Assembly: GCA_963844395.1 (NCBI GenBank)
Contig: CAWJNX010000001.1
Location: 496,001-560,000 of the forward strand
Length of the DNA: 64,000 nucleotides
From: VRUE01 sp963844395
GTDB lineage: Bacteria; Actinomycetota; Thermoleophilia; Solirubrobacterales; 70-9
Reading direction: 5' to 3'
In this document: positions 54,432-64,000 of the stretch, in pieces
How the letters are laid out: every line of letters starts with the position of its first letter
How positions within the stretch are numbered: the first letter of the stretch is position 1
Made by a program: the position numbers and the translations under genes
The notes under the pieces: generated by a model
The model's database searches: none
Told to the model about the DNA's origin: nothing
The model's input: only the letters and a program-made list of their open reading frames with translations

Positions 54432-55015
54432 AGGCCGAGCTGCAACGCCTCACCGACCGGGCCGCCGCCGAGGGACTGCTCGACGTCGCCTACGCGACTA
54501 CCGACTCTCCCTTCGGACCCCTGCTGCTGGCGCGGACCCGGCGCGGACTGGTCCGGGTGAGCCTGCCTGTCTACGACCCCGACGAAACCCTCGAGGAGCT
54601 CGCGGCGCGAATCTCGCCGCGCGTGCTGGAGGCCCCAGCCCAGCTCGACGAGGTCCGGCGCCAGCTCGACCTCTACTTCGAGGGCAAGCTGACCGAGTTC
54701 GACCTGCCGCTCGACTGGAGCCTCACGACCGGTTTCCGGGGCAAGGTGCAGCGCGCCATCTACGGCATCCCCTACGGGGAGACCCGCAGCTACATGGAGC
54801 TGGCGGCGAGGGCTGGCAACGAGCGGGCAGTGCGCGCTGCCGGTTCCGCCTGCGGCACCAACCCGATCCCGATCGTCGTCCCCTGCCACCGCGTGCTGCG
54901 CACCGGCGGCGCCCTCGGCGGCTACGGCGGCGGCTTGCCGATGAAGCAGGCTCTGCTCGAGATGGAGGGGGTGCTCCCCCGGGGACGTCCGAGCAAGTCG
55001 TCGAAAACCAAGTAG
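54428..55015 (+). CDS. ogt: Methylated-DNA--protein-cysteine methyltransferase
   Basis: A 195-residue suicide repair protein that takes alkyl groups from O6-alkylguanine. Acceptor Cys in PIPIVVPCHRVLRTGGALGGYGGGLPMKQALLEMEG; the helix-turn-helix DNA-binding part is TGFRGKVQRAIYGIPYGETRSYMELAARAGNERAVRAAGSACGTNP. The N-terminal domain (TTDSPFGPLLLARTRRGLVRVSL, LDLYFEGKLTEFDLPLDW) is complete. ATG in a 4-base overlap with the sigma gene; C-terminal Lys/Arg tail is a minor extension. Confidence 0.94.
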   Translation: MKAELQRLTDRAAAEGLLDVAYATTDSPFGPLLLARTRRGLVRVSLPVYDPDETLEELAARISPRVLEAPAQLDEVRRQLDLYFEGKLTEFDLPLDWSLTTGFRGKVQRAIYGIPYGETRSYMELAARAGNERAVRAAGSACGTNPIPIVVPCHRVLRTGGALGGYGGGLPMKQALLEMEGVLPRGRPSKSSKTK

Positions 55016-55045
55016 CTGCGTAAGAAACCGTAGCCTGGCCACGGT

Positions 55046-55067
55046 GCGGGCCGGGTGCCCAACCCGC
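55046..55067. terminator. Weak hairpin between ogt and esterase
   Basis: GCGGG and CCCGC enclose CCGGGTGCCCAA between the convergent ogt and esterase genes. Short stem and no clear T-run, so only a possible terminator. Confidence 0.3.
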
Positions 55068-55074
55068 TTCGCCG

Positions 55075-55722
55075 CTAAGAGACGGTGATCGTCGCGGCCA
55101 GCCACTCCGACGCCGCGGCGAGATGCTCTGGGTCGATCTGGTGGCCGAGCTCGGACTCGTGGTACTCAACGTCGAGGCCGCCCGCCTCGAGCAGCTCCCG
55201 TGTCCGCCGCGCGAACTCGATCTCCATGATCGGGTCGCGGCGGCCATGGGAGACGAAGGCGCGGGTCCCTCTACGGTCGTCGAAGTGCGGCTCCCAGTCC
55301 TCGACGACCGGAACGAAGCCGCTGAAGGCGAGCGCGCCGGCCACCGCTGGGCGGTCCGCACCCAGCGCCATCGCGTAGCTCATCACCGCCCCCATCGAGA
55401 AGCCGCCTAGCACCGTGCGCGAGGGGTCGATGCCGGTCTCATCCCAGAGCGTGTCGTGCAGGCCGGCGAGGGCGCGGCGGGCACTATGGAAGCTGTCGTA
55501 ATCGGGATAGCCGACCCGGGGTACGAGGTACCAGTGGTAGCCCGGTGAGCCAGGTAGCTGCAGCGGGGCCTGCGGGGTGACCACGCGCAGCCGCCGCTCC
55601 GGGTCGAGTGCGTCGGCCAGGCCGAGCAGATCGTTCTCGTCGGTGCCCCGCCCGTGGTGAAGGACCAGCAAGCCCTGAGGCTGTGCCGCCGCCGGACGCT
55701 CCAGGTAGCTCAGGGCGTCCAC
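55075..55722 (-). CDS. Alpha/beta-hydrolase esterase (phospholipase/carboxylesterase family)
   Basis: A 215-residue cytosolic hydrolase. Oxyanion region LLVLHHGRGTDENDLLGLADAL, nucleophile elbow LGGFSMGAVMSYAMAL with catalytic Ser, Asp in SHGRRDPIMEIEFAR and His in ESELGHQIDPEHL. Lack of a signal peptide and the size put it with YpfH/lysophospholipase-type carboxylesterases. GTG at 55722 is chosen since it lies after the prfB-side overlap and precedes the first conserved strand; the frame extends to 55812 only inside prfB. Confidence 0.85.
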   Translation of the reverse strand: MDALSYLERPAAAQPQGLLVLHHGRGTDENDLLGLADALDPERRLRVVTPQAPLQLPGSPGYHWYLVPRVGYPDYDSFHSARRALAGLHDTLWDETGIDPSRTVLGGFSMGAVMSYAMALGADRPAVAGALAFSGFVPVVEDWEPHFDDRRGTRAFVSHGRRDPIMEIEFARRTRELLEAGGLDVEYHESELGHQIDPEHLAAASEWLAATITVS

Positions 55723-55736
55723 GTCGGCTCCGGCAT

Positions 55737-56856
55737 CTAGCCGGCCGACGCGGCGGCCGTCTTGTTGAGGTAGTCCCGGATGAAGTCGTCGATGTCGCCG
55801 TCGAGGACGCACTGGGCGTCGCCCGCTTCGTGGCCGGTGCGGTGGTCCTTGACCCGCTGGTCGGGGTGGAGGAAGTAGCTGCGGATCTGCGAGCCCCAGG
55901 CGACTTCCTTGACCTCGCCGCGCTCCTTGGCCAGCGTCTCAGCCCGTTTGCGCTCCTCCAGCTCGATCAGCTTCGAGCGCAGCAGCTGCATCGCCACCGC
56001 CTTGTTTTGGGTCTGGGAGCGCTCGTTCTGACACTGGACGACGACGCCGGTCGGGACGTGGGTGATCCGCACCGCCGAGTCAGTCTTGTTGACGTGCTGG
56101 CCGCCGGCTCCCGAGGCGCGGTAGGTGTCCACACGAAGGTCGGTGTCGTCGATCTCGACCTCCACCCCCTCGTCAACCAGCGGGCCGACGTCGACCTGGG
56201 CGAAGCTGGTGTGGCGGCGGGCGGAGGAGTCGAAGGGGGAGATCCGCACCAGACGGTGGACGCCGCGCTCGGCGGCGAACAGCCCGTAGGCGTTCTCGCC
56301 GCGGGCGATGAAGGTCGCCGACTTCAGCCCCGCCTCCTCCCCCGGTGAGGCCTCCTTCATCTCGACCTCGAAGCCACGCCCCTCAGCCCAACGCAGGTAC
56401 ATCCGCAGCAGGATCTCGGCCCAGTCCTGGGAGTCGGTGCCGCCCGCCCCGGCGTGGACCGTGACGACCGCGTCGCCGGCGTCGTACTCGCCGCTGAACA
56501 GGCGCGCCTCTTCGAGCTCGGCCAGGCGGCGCCCGACCGAGCCGAGCTGGGCGGTCAGCTCGGCCGCCATCTCCTCGTCGTCGGCAGCCATCTCGGCCAG
56601 CTCGTCGAGGTCGCCGGCCTCGGACTCGAGCTGGCGGAAGGTCTTCAGCTTGCGCTGGGCGCGTGCGTGAGCGGCGGAGGTGCGGGCGGCGGCATCCTGG
56701 TCGTCCCAGAACCCGGGCTTTCCCATCTCGGCCCCGAGGCGGTCGGCCTCGGCTTCAAGCGAAGCGGGGTCAAAGGTAGTCCGCGAGCAGCTTCAACTGC
56801 TCGCGGATCTCGGCGAGCCGCGCCGGCACCGATTCGGTTGACGCGGTCTCGGCCAT
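55737..56856 (-). CDS. prfB: Peptide chain release factor 2 (programmed +1 frameshift)
   Basis: Recognises UGA and UAA stops. From ATG at 56856, 28 codons are read to CTT TGA C; +1 slippage on CUU gives LDPASLEAEADRLGAEMGKPGFWDD and the rest, about 372 residues in total. The stop-codon recognition SPF loop is in LVRISPFDSSARRHTSFAQVDV, and the catalytic GGQ in RASGAGGQHVNKTDSAVRITH. The frameshift joint is 56772 (one skipped base). The usual upstream Shine-Dalgarno-like stimulator is only weakly seen (GCGGAC). The frameshift is an established autoregulatory device and not an error. Confidence 0.95.
56769..56775 (-). other. Programmed +1 frameshift site of prfB
   Basis: Coding-strand CTT TGA C. 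When RF2 is scarce, the ribosome pauses at UGA and slips +1 on CUU, then reads GAC. Low RF2 therefore raises RF2 synthesis. The site matches the classical one in sequence and position (codon 29 as stop). Confidence 0.93.
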
Positions 56857-56878
56857 CAAGAGCAGCCTATCTCAGGGG

Positions 56879-57283
56879 TCAGCGAGGGCCGATGCCATGA
56901 TCGAATCCCGCGGCGCGGAGGGCGTCACGCCGGTCCTCGAAGGGGCGCCAGCTGCGCACGCGATGGTCATGCAGCTCAAATAGCCAGGCCATCTCGTCCT
57001 CGCCCGCCACGGAGCCGTCCTCGTCCCAGTGCCAGGCCCGGCGGATCAGCGCCACGGCCCGACCGCCGCCGCCCTCCGTCCCGTCCTCGTAGAGCTGCTC
57101 GAGCTCGATCGTCTGCTGCACGCCCCCCGGCGCCCGCGTCGCCCACAGCCGCGCCGCGTCCACCCCCTTGCGCAATCCCTTCATGGAGTGGAGTTCCACC
57201 GCGGGGTCCAGCACTGCTACGAACGCCTCTAGGTCGCGCTCGTTGAAGGCGCGGATGAACTCGCGGACGGGATCGTGGATCAA
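56879..57283 (-). CDS. SnoaL-like/NTF2-fold protein
   Basis: A 134-residue small protein of the NTF2-like superfamily: PVREFIRAFNERDLEAFVAVLDPAVELHS, then AARLWATRAPGGVQQTIELEQLYED, RRAWHWDEDGSVAGEDEMAWLFELHDHRVRSWRPFEDRRDALRAAGFD. This is the typical cone-shaped fold with variable function. TTG at 57283, 7 bases after the secA stop, so it may be cotranscribed. No catalytic residues identified. Confidence 0.75.
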   Translation of the reverse strand: MIHDPVREFIRAFNERDLEAFVAVLDPAVELHSMKGLRKGVDAARLWATRAPGGVQQTIELEQLYEDGTEGGGGRAVALIRRAWHWDEDGSVAGEDEMAWLFELHDHRVRSWRPFEDRRDALRAAGFDHGIGPR

Positions 57284-57289
57284 GGGCCG

Positions 57290-60140
<2,851 letters not shown>

Positions 60141-60192
60141 CGCTCAAGGGTAGCGATGGGACGGCTGGCGCCTCAGCTCGACTTGGCCTGCC

Positions 60193-60549
60193 CTACGACT
60201 CGGCGGTGCGCCCCCGCATCTGGTTGACGAGGCGGCGGGTCCTGCTGCGCTTACGGCGCAGCTCGCGGTGCTTCTTGACCTGGCGGCGGATGTCCTCGGC
60301 CAGCTCGTGGATCGTGTGCGCCATCTCCGGCGACGCCTCGCGCGCCCGCAGCGTCTTCCCCTTCAGCCGCAGGGTCGCCTCGGCGACCTGGCTGTCGGAG
60401 ATCGAGGGGTTGCGCTCTTCGGAGATCTCCACGTCGAGCGTCGCCAGCTCGGAGACCTGCTTGCCGATCCGGCCGAACCGCTGTCGCACGTGTTCCCGCA
60501 GCTCGTCGTCGATCTCGACTCCGTTGCGCCCACGTATCTCGATCCGCAT
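60193..60549 (-). CDS. raiA: Ribosome hibernation/stress factor (HPF/RaiA family, short form)
   Basis: A 118-residue S30AE-family protein binding the 30S decoding region of idle ribosomes. MRIEIRGRNGVEIDDELREHVRQRFGRIGKQV, VEISEERNPSISDSQVAEATLRLKGKTLRAREASPEMAHTIHELAEDIRRQVKKHRE is the full domain. The C-terminal dimerisation domain of long HPF is absent; a basic tail (RRKRSRTRRLVNQMRGR) replaces it. ATG at 60549 has a strong site (GGAGGCGGAG); the longer upstream frame has none. Confidence 0.88.
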   Translation of the reverse strand: MRIEIRGRNGVEIDDELREHVRQRFGRIGKQVSELATLDVEISEERNPSISDSQVAEATLRLKGKTLRAREASPEMAHTIHELAEDIRRQVKKHRELRRKRSRTRRLVNQMRGRTAES

Positions 60550-60696
60550 CTCCGCCTCCTTGGTCGCTCGGATCGATGCTACGCCCGTGCCGGGGCGGGG
60601 GCAAGGGGCACGATTGCGCTCAGGCGGCGGCGAGCTTCCCCGTGGGGGTATCTGCGTCGCCTTGGGCCTCGACACTGCTACGGCTGAGCACAAGCT

Positions 60697-60984
60697 CTAG
60701 GTCGGTCTCGCGGAGATGATCGCGACGACCTTCGAGACCCGCTCATAGATCTCAGCATCGTCATTGGCGAGAACATCGAAGCGCAACTTGATCGAGCGGG
60801 TATGCGAATTGACGGAAAGCGCTGGACCAAGGGCGAGGTCGGCGGCGTGATCGATGGTTGCATCGATTACGTCTTGCGAATTGGCGTCCAGGATCTCATC
60901 GGACATGGGATCGGCCATGCGGAACTCGAGGAGAACGTTCGCTTCGCGGTTGCCCTTCTCTGGACTGTTTTTACGATTGGCCAT
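60697..60984 (-). CDS. Small protein, possible antitoxin of a HicA-like pair
   Basis: A 95-residue acidic protein starting MANRKNSPEKGN and containing RMADPMSDEILDANSQDVIDATIDHAADLALGPALSVNSHTRSIKLRFDVLANDDAEIYERVSKVVAIIS. The pattern of one helix, then a beta hairpin, then a helix is like small partner proteins encoded beside HicA-like toxins in actinobacteria. It starts 17 bases after the next gene upstream (61002-61259). Lower GC than its neighbours. Function is a guess from context. Confidence 0.6.
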   Translation of the reverse strand: MANRKNSPEKGNREANVLLEFRMADPMSDEILDANSQDVIDATIDHAADLALGPALSVNSHTRSIKLRFDVLANDDAEIYERVSKVVAIISARPT

Positions 60985-61001
60985 GCCCACCTCGGTCCAG
61001 C

Positions 61002-61259
61002 CTACACCGCTAAACCAGCCGCTCGGAAGTTACTTTTGACGTTTCTCAGCGTCCGAAAGCTGCTCGGCGTCATCGGAACCCAGACTCGATCCAATGTCTG
61101 ATCTGGCGGATAACAGAAGATGTAGTTGGTCCCCTTTACGCATTTCCAGCCCGCAGTCCAGGCAGCCTCGACGAGCAGGCGATAGTCCTTCTTCGGGTGT
61201 CGTGGGCATTTCGCCTTCTCAATTCTCCATTGATGCTTCTCTGACTTGGCCCTGGCCAT
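61002..61259 (-). CDS. HicA-like small protein, possible toxin
   Basis: An 85-residue protein: ARAKSEKHQWRIEKAKCPRHPKKDYRLLVEAAWTAGWKCVKGTNYIFCYPPDQTLDRVWVPMTPSSFRTLRNVKSNFRAAGL. The order (helix, GWxCVKGTxYIFCYPPD, VWVPMTPSSFRTLRNVK, helix) is that of HicA-type dsRBD-fold interferases, with His of GSHxH replaced (GTNYIF). ATG at 61259. First gene of a possible two-gene module with 60697-60984. The stop lies about 17 bases before the partner's start. Confidence 0.6.
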   Translation of the reverse strand: MARAKSEKHQWRIEKAKCPRHPKKDYRLLVEAAWTAGWKCVKGTNYIFCYPPDQTLDRVWVPMTPSSFRTLRNVKSNFRAAGLAV

Positions 61260-61275
61260 TGAATCGGCGACCTCT

Positions 61276-61899
61276 TCACAGCCTGCGGGCAAATGTGATC
61301 GCTACGACCCGGACGGCGCCGGAGGAGCGGAGGGCGCGGGCGGAGGAGGAGAGGGTGGCGCCGGTTGTTAGAACGTCGTCGATCAGGAGGACGCTGCGCG
61401 GGACCTGGCCTTTTGTGCAAATCAGGGGTGGGTGCCCGATGCGCTGGGCGCGGCGCTTACCGACTTGGCGGCCGCCGCCCTGCCGAACGAGACAGGCCTG
61501 AAGCGGCAGACCTGTGCGGTCGGCAAGAGCGGCGGCGATCTCGGCGGCCGGGTCGAAGCCGCGGGTGAAGGAGCGGAGACGGGCGGTAGGGACCGGGACG
61601 ATCGCGCCGCTCAGCAGCTCGCCCGGGGCCAGCCAGAGGATCCGGTCCGCCATCAAGCCGGCCACGGGCAGGAGGCGCCGGAACTTAAGGGCGGCGACCA
61701 GGTCGCGGGCGACATCCTCGTAGGGAGCCGAGGACCAGGAGCGATCGATCCCCGGCGGACCGACACCGCCGAGCGGATCGGTCCCGGCGAGGCGGCGCCC
61801 GCAGCGCGTGCAGACGGCCGCCCCCGGACGACAGGAGCGACCGCAGGCGGCGCAGAGCGAGGGGAGCAGGCCCTCGGTGACGACGTGGAGGATCTTCAT
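61276..61899 (-). CDS. comF: ComF family phosphoribosyltransferase-like protein
   Basis: A 207-residue ComF/GntX protein, linked to natural transformation and DNA processing in other bacteria. N-terminal zinc finger (LCAACGRSC, CTRCGRRL), a middle region SSAPYEDVARDLVAALKFRRLLPVAGLMADRI, and the PRPP-binding loop VLLIDDVLTTGATLSSSARALRSSGAVRVVAITFARRL. ATG at 61899 with the promoter region duplicated at 62599-62706. Complete. ComF often works with ComEA/ComEC, but only a ComEA-like HhH protein is seen in the window. Confidence 0.92.
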   Translation of the reverse strand: MKILHVVTEGLLPSLCAACGRSCRPGAAVCTRCGRRLAGTDPLGGVGPPGIDRSWSSAPYEDVARDLVAALKFRRLLPVAGLMADRILWLAPGELLSGAIVPVPTARLRSFTRGFDPAAEIAAALADRTGLPLQACLVRQGGGRQVGKRRAQRIGHPPLICTKGQVPRSVLLIDDVLTTGATLSSSARALRSSGAVRVVAITFARRL

Positions 61900-61961
61900 G
61901 CCCCAACCCTGCGGGGCGGCGGCGCGCGTGTGGCGCGCTAAACGTCAAAAGTTCGTCAATC
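61854..61961. repeat. 108-bp direct repeat containing the comF start, left copy
   Basis: Includes the comF ATG, its first 15 codons and about 60 bases upstream (CGCGCGTGTGGCGCGCTAAA). It matches 62599-62706 over 108 bases with about five mismatches and no gaps. The DUF4160-DUF2442 pair lies between the copies. Confidence 0.85.
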
Positions 61962-62000
61962 GTTGGTGACGCGAGCCGCGATGGCGCCGATCAGCAAGAG

Positions 62001-62309
62001 CTAACTCGCAGCGTGCGCAGGCTCTTGGATCGTACGCCGGTCGATTCGCGCCCCAGATGCAGGCTCGAACCTGCCGTAGAGAACCTCGGAATCGAGGTCC
62101 ACTTCGTTGGGCCATTCCACCGTATGGGTCTCGGGATTGACGCTGACCCTCTCAAAGACCTCGCGGTGATCGCGAATCTGGGCGAACACACCACCCTTGG
62201 CCATCAAGTCGCTCAGGTCGATCTCCTTCACCGCACCATCGGAGAAGGTCGCGCGAATCCGAAGCCCTTCCAAGGGGACGACATCGGTGATGCTGATGAT
62301 CTCGCTCAT
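62001..62309 (-). CDS. DUF2442 protein, second copy
   Basis: A 102-residue protein: MSEIISITDVVPLEGLRIRATFSDGAVKEIDLSDLMAKGGVFAQIRDHREVFERVSVNPETHTVEWPNEVDLDSEVLYGRFEPASG. This is the DUF2442 pattern, also in the copy at 33592. ATG at 62309 overlaps the DUF4160 stop by 4 bases (ATGA), unlike copy 1 (one-base gap). It lies 102 bases from the comF start. Confidence 0.82.
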   Translation of the reverse strand: MSEIISITDVVPLEGLRIRATFSDGAVKEIDLSDLMAKGGVFAQIRDHREVFERVSVNPETHTVEWPNEVDLDSEVLYGRFEPASGARIDRRTIQEPAHAAS

Positions 62310-62566
62310 TTGAGTGGCTCGATTGGCTCCGGCTTGTCGTAGTTCACGACTCGCTCCCAATTGGCTTCGAGCTTGTCGCGATGCTGCTCGGCCCATTTTC
62401 GCACGAGCCGGAGCGCACGCACAGAAAGGGCACCCGCGAGGACCTTTCCGGTCGCGATCTCGACCTTGACCTTCTCGTCGCTATAGCGGGCATGGAAGTG
62501 CGGGGGTGGATGGTCGCCGTAGTACATCTCGATCGTGATTCCAAAGAAGCTGCTGATCCGAGGCAT
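62306..62566 (-). CDS. DUF4160 protein, second copy
   Basis: An 86-residue protein: MPRISSFFGITIEMYYGDHPPPHFHARYSDEKVKVEIATGKVLAGALSVRALRLVRKWAEQHRDKLEANWERVVNYDKPEPIEPLK. Same family as 33869-34129, with the PPHFHA histidine motif. Translation may start from the duplicated comF leader: the truncated comF start at 62644 ends in a stop 12 bases before this ATG. Confidence 0.84.
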   Translation of the reverse strand: MPRISSFFGITIEMYYGDHPPPHFHARYSDEKVKVEIATGKVLAGALSVRALRLVRKWAEQHRDKLEANWERVVNYDKPEPIEPLK

Positions 62567-62578
62567 ATGGGCAAGAGC

Positions 62579-62644
62579 TCACAGGCGACGGGCGCCACAG
62601 AGGGAGGGGAGCAGGCCCTCGGCGACGACGTGGAGGATCTTCAT
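62579..62644 (-). pseudogene. Truncated comF start left by the duplication
   Basis: The frame from ATG at 62644 reads MKILHVVAEGLLPSLCGARRL and stops at 62579. The first 16 residues match the ComF N-terminus (MKILHVVTEGLLPSLC). The duplicated promoter therefore now drives the DUF4160 operon. Confidence 0.8.
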
Positions 62645-62706
62645 GCGCCAACCCTGCGGGGCGGCGGCGCGCGTGTGGCGCGCTAAACGTCAAGAGTTTG
62701 TCAATC
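62599..62706. repeat. 108-bp direct repeat, right copy
   Basis: Second copy of 61854-61961 with about 95 percent identity by eye. The inner boundary on the left is at AGAG; beyond it the sequences differ at once. Confidence 0.85.
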
Positions 62707-62717
62707 TTCTGCTAAGC

Positions 62718-62747
62718 AACTGGGCCGGGATCGCTCCCGGCCCAGTT
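62718..62747. terminator. Hairpin terminator downstream of secreted gene
   Basis: A perfect 13-bp stem, AACTGGGCCGGGA with loop TCGC, lies 23 bases after the stop of the secreted protein gene (62770) and before the right repeat. GC-rich stem ending in AA/TT; no long T-run. Confidence 0.65.
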
Positions 62748-62769
62748 CGCCTTCTCAACCGAGCGCTGA

Positions 62770-63474
62770 CTAGAGCTGGTCGGTGACTGTAATGCCTGTC
62801 GGCTGCCCTCCTGGGCCTGTGCCGGTGACTGTGAGGTCGAGGTCGAATTGGGCCGCGTTGGTTGTCGCGGCGCCACACATGCCGTGCCTTATGACGTGGA
62901 CGTTGTTGAACGACCCCGTGATGTCGAGATCGTCGGTAGCTGTTGTGGTTGTGACCTGCGCTCCCACGAGCCCAGCCTGGGGCGGGATTGTGTATGTGCA
63001 GATCGAAAAGTCCTCGGCGTTGGGGGCGTTATAGACGTGCTTTTCGATTTTCTGGCCGATGGGGCAGACTATGTCGGCTATGAGCGCGTAGCGGTCGGCA
63101 CCGACTGTATTGCCGATGTGGAATACGTAGTCGCAGCCGTTCATTGTGATTGTCGCCTTATGCGGCCCTGGAAACGATGTGCAATCGGCGTTGTTGTAGT
63201 GCGGAGTGACTGTGATTGTGTTTGCCGGACCGAAAATCGCCTGGTGCGGTGTCACGTTGTACTGATGCCCTGTGTAGACGCTACCTGGGCATTCGATTTT
63301 CTGGCCGAACATTGTTGTTGCGTTCTGGCCGATGCCTGTTTCGAACATGTCCAGTGTCACCGGCCCGTCCGATGTGAGCACGCCCTGCTGAGCCGACGCA
63401 GTCAACGCAGCTACCGCGCTCATCGCGAAGACCGCCGCCAGAGCCAGACCGAGGGCCTTGAGGTTGCGAATCAT
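62770..63474 (-). CDS. Secreted protein of unknown function
   Basis: A 234-residue exported protein. Signal peptide MIRNLKALGLALAAVFAMSAVAALTASA with a GAAAGGAAGAGAG ribosome site. Mature part beta-rich with several Cys (KIECPGSVYTGHQYNVTPH, NNADCTSFPGPHKATITMNGCDYVFHIG, DIVCPIGQKIEKHVYNA, ICTYTIPPQAG, IRHGMCGAATTNAAQF). Thr/Val-rich, probably all-beta. Codons are less GC-biased than in housekeeping genes (GTT, ATT and TGT are frequent). Resembles the secreted gene at 39734 in general layout, not in clear sequence. Confidence 0.72.
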   Translation of the reverse strand: MIRNLKALGLALAAVFAMSAVAALTASAQQGVLTSDGPVTLDMFETGIGQNATTMFGQKIECPGSVYTGHQYNVTPHQAIFGPANTITVTPHYNNADCTSFPGPHKATITMNGCDYVFHIGNTVGADRYALIADIVCPIGQKIEKHVYNAPNAEDFSICTYTIPPQAGLVGAQVTTTTATDDLDITGSFNNVHVIRHGMCGAATTNAAQFDLDLTVTGTGPGGQPTGITVTDQL

Positions 63475-63496
63475 CTCTCTCTTCCTTTCGGATTGC

Positions 63497-63520
63497 GATC
63501 TGTCCCCGCGGGGACAGATC
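63497..63520. promoter_or_regulatory. Perfect 24-bp palindrome before the secreted gene
   Basis: GATCTGTCCCCG followed by CGGGGACAGATC is a perfect 12+12 palindrome, 22 bases from the start of the secreted gene. It may be an operator, or a terminator of the nucleotidyltransferase gene whose stop is 25 bases upstream. No T-run is seen. Confidence 0.45.
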
Positions 63521-63544
63521 TATGACTGGTAGAGAGAGATTAGA

Positions 63545-64000
63545 TCAGAATTCTTTTCTAATCAGGTACGAAGAATATTTACCGGCGATTGCGCCGATCA
63601 GCATCCCGCCGGCCGGCAACTCCGTGCCTTCGAGCAGGATCGAGTCGCGGATACAGGCTCCGTCGCCGACCCGGCAGCCGTCGGCGAGGATTGCCGGGCC
63701 CTCGATCCGGACCCCGTCGCCCAGTTCGACGCCGGATCCGACCATGACCGGTGCCGTCACCTCGACGCCGTCGAGCGGGACGGCTGCCCAAACGCCGTCG
63801 GCGACTGGCGGCGCCCCGGGCTCGACTTTGACCTCGCCGTGCAGGGCGTCGAGGTTTCCCTGCCGCAACTCGTCAAGGTTGCCGATGTCGTTCCAGTAGG
63901 CGTCGATCTCGTGCGAGTAGAAAGGCACGTCGCCGTCGAGCAGGGCGGGAAAGACGTCCGTCGCCCAATCGGCGAAACCGGGCGGATCGTCCGGGCCGCC
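63545..64000 (-). CDS. Sugar-phosphate nucleotidyltransferase, C-terminal part (start cut by window edge)
   Basis: C-terminal part of an NDP-sugar pyrophosphorylase-type enzyme (for example mannose-1-phosphate guanylyltransferase). The visible residues run from FADWATDVFPALLDGDVPFYSHEIDAYWNDIGNLDELRQGNLDAL, the conserved end of the nucleotidyltransferase domain, into a left-handed beta-helix (VMVGSGVELGDGVRIEGPAILADGCRVGDGACIRDSILLEGTELPAGG). The catalytic domain is outside the window. Nucleotide-sugar specificity cannot be read from this part. The right-hand boundary is only the edge of the window. Confidence 0.85.
   Translation of the reverse strand, partial: GGPDDPPGFADWATDVFPALLDGDVPFYSHEIDAYWNDIGNLDELRQGNLDALHGEVKVEPGAPPVADGVWAAVPLDGVEVTAPVMVGSGVELGDGVRIEGPAILADGCRVGDGACIRDSILLEGTELPAGGMLIGAIAGKYSSYLIRKEF

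Noticed and set aside
62481..62693. Minus-strand open frame of 70 codons over the comF duplication
   Set aside because: It is an alternative frame of the duplicated comF leader and DUF4160, with no own ribosome site.

Overview
The window comes from a GC-rich actinobacterium, most likely of the class Thermoleophilia (Solirubrobacterales and relatives). This rests on gene content and not on a database search: an Rpf-type resuscitation factor, the ftsE-ftsX-ctp-RNB nuclease-smpB block, an ssrA tag ending in ALAA, frequent GTG and TTG starts, tightly overlapping operons, and many large secreted proteins with Lys/Arg-rich beta-sandwich tails. Both ends cut genes: pstB on the left and a sugar nucleotidyltransferase on the right.

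Region 1 (1-31.3 kb) is dominated by phosphate. It holds a classical pstSCAB operon, a PhoB-like response regulator, uppP, and a second, divergent pst operon (pstS2-C2-A2-B2) fused through 4-base overlaps to a lipoprotein gene, two zinc-ribbon genes and a secreted-domain gene. Next come an orphan PhoB-type DNA-binding domain, an operon combining a PstS-like binding protein, an FtsH-like membrane protease and very large secreted propeller-like proteins (13.0-23.7 kb), two more secreted propeller proteins, an HD-domain protein, an Rpf behind a probable c-di-AMP riboswitch, and a PhoX-like phosphatase. Arrays of 11-bp direct repeats of the GTTCACC type, as expected for PhoP/PhoB boxes, occur in front of pstS, the regulator, pst2, the binding-protein operon and phoX. 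I read the region as one Pho-controlled surface and uptake programme.

Region 2 (31.3-48.6 kb) contains purU, a cytochrome P450, a DUF4160-DUF2442 pair flanked by direct repeats, an ABC-F ATPase, a mismatch glycosylase, ssrA (tmRNA), a flavin disulfide oxidoreductase, a membrane HhH protein, smpB, an RNB nuclease, an S41 protease, ftsX, ftsE, and a small accessory island with HicAB. Region 3 (48.6-64 kb) carries transketolase, nadA, mutM, a cupredoxin, nadC, a sigma factor-ogt pair, an esterase, prfB with its programmed +1 frameshift, secA, a hibernation factor, a HicA-like pair, comF, a second DUF4160-DUF2442 pair inside a 108-bp duplication of the comF start, a secreted protein, and the nucleotidyltransferase fragment.

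Three genes whose products are conserved or essential (the response regulator, ftsE and secA) each carry a single-base frameshift, and a fourth (the oxidoreductase) has a local out-of-frame patch. Two of the four lie in G homopolymers, so sequencing error is the simplest reading. A family of 104-bp palindromic elements (three copies) and two repeat-flanked DUF4160-DUF2442 insertions are the clearest candidate mobile or undescribed elements. No CRISPR array, tRNA, rRNA or transposase gene was seen, and no gene-free stretch exceeds about 300 bases.
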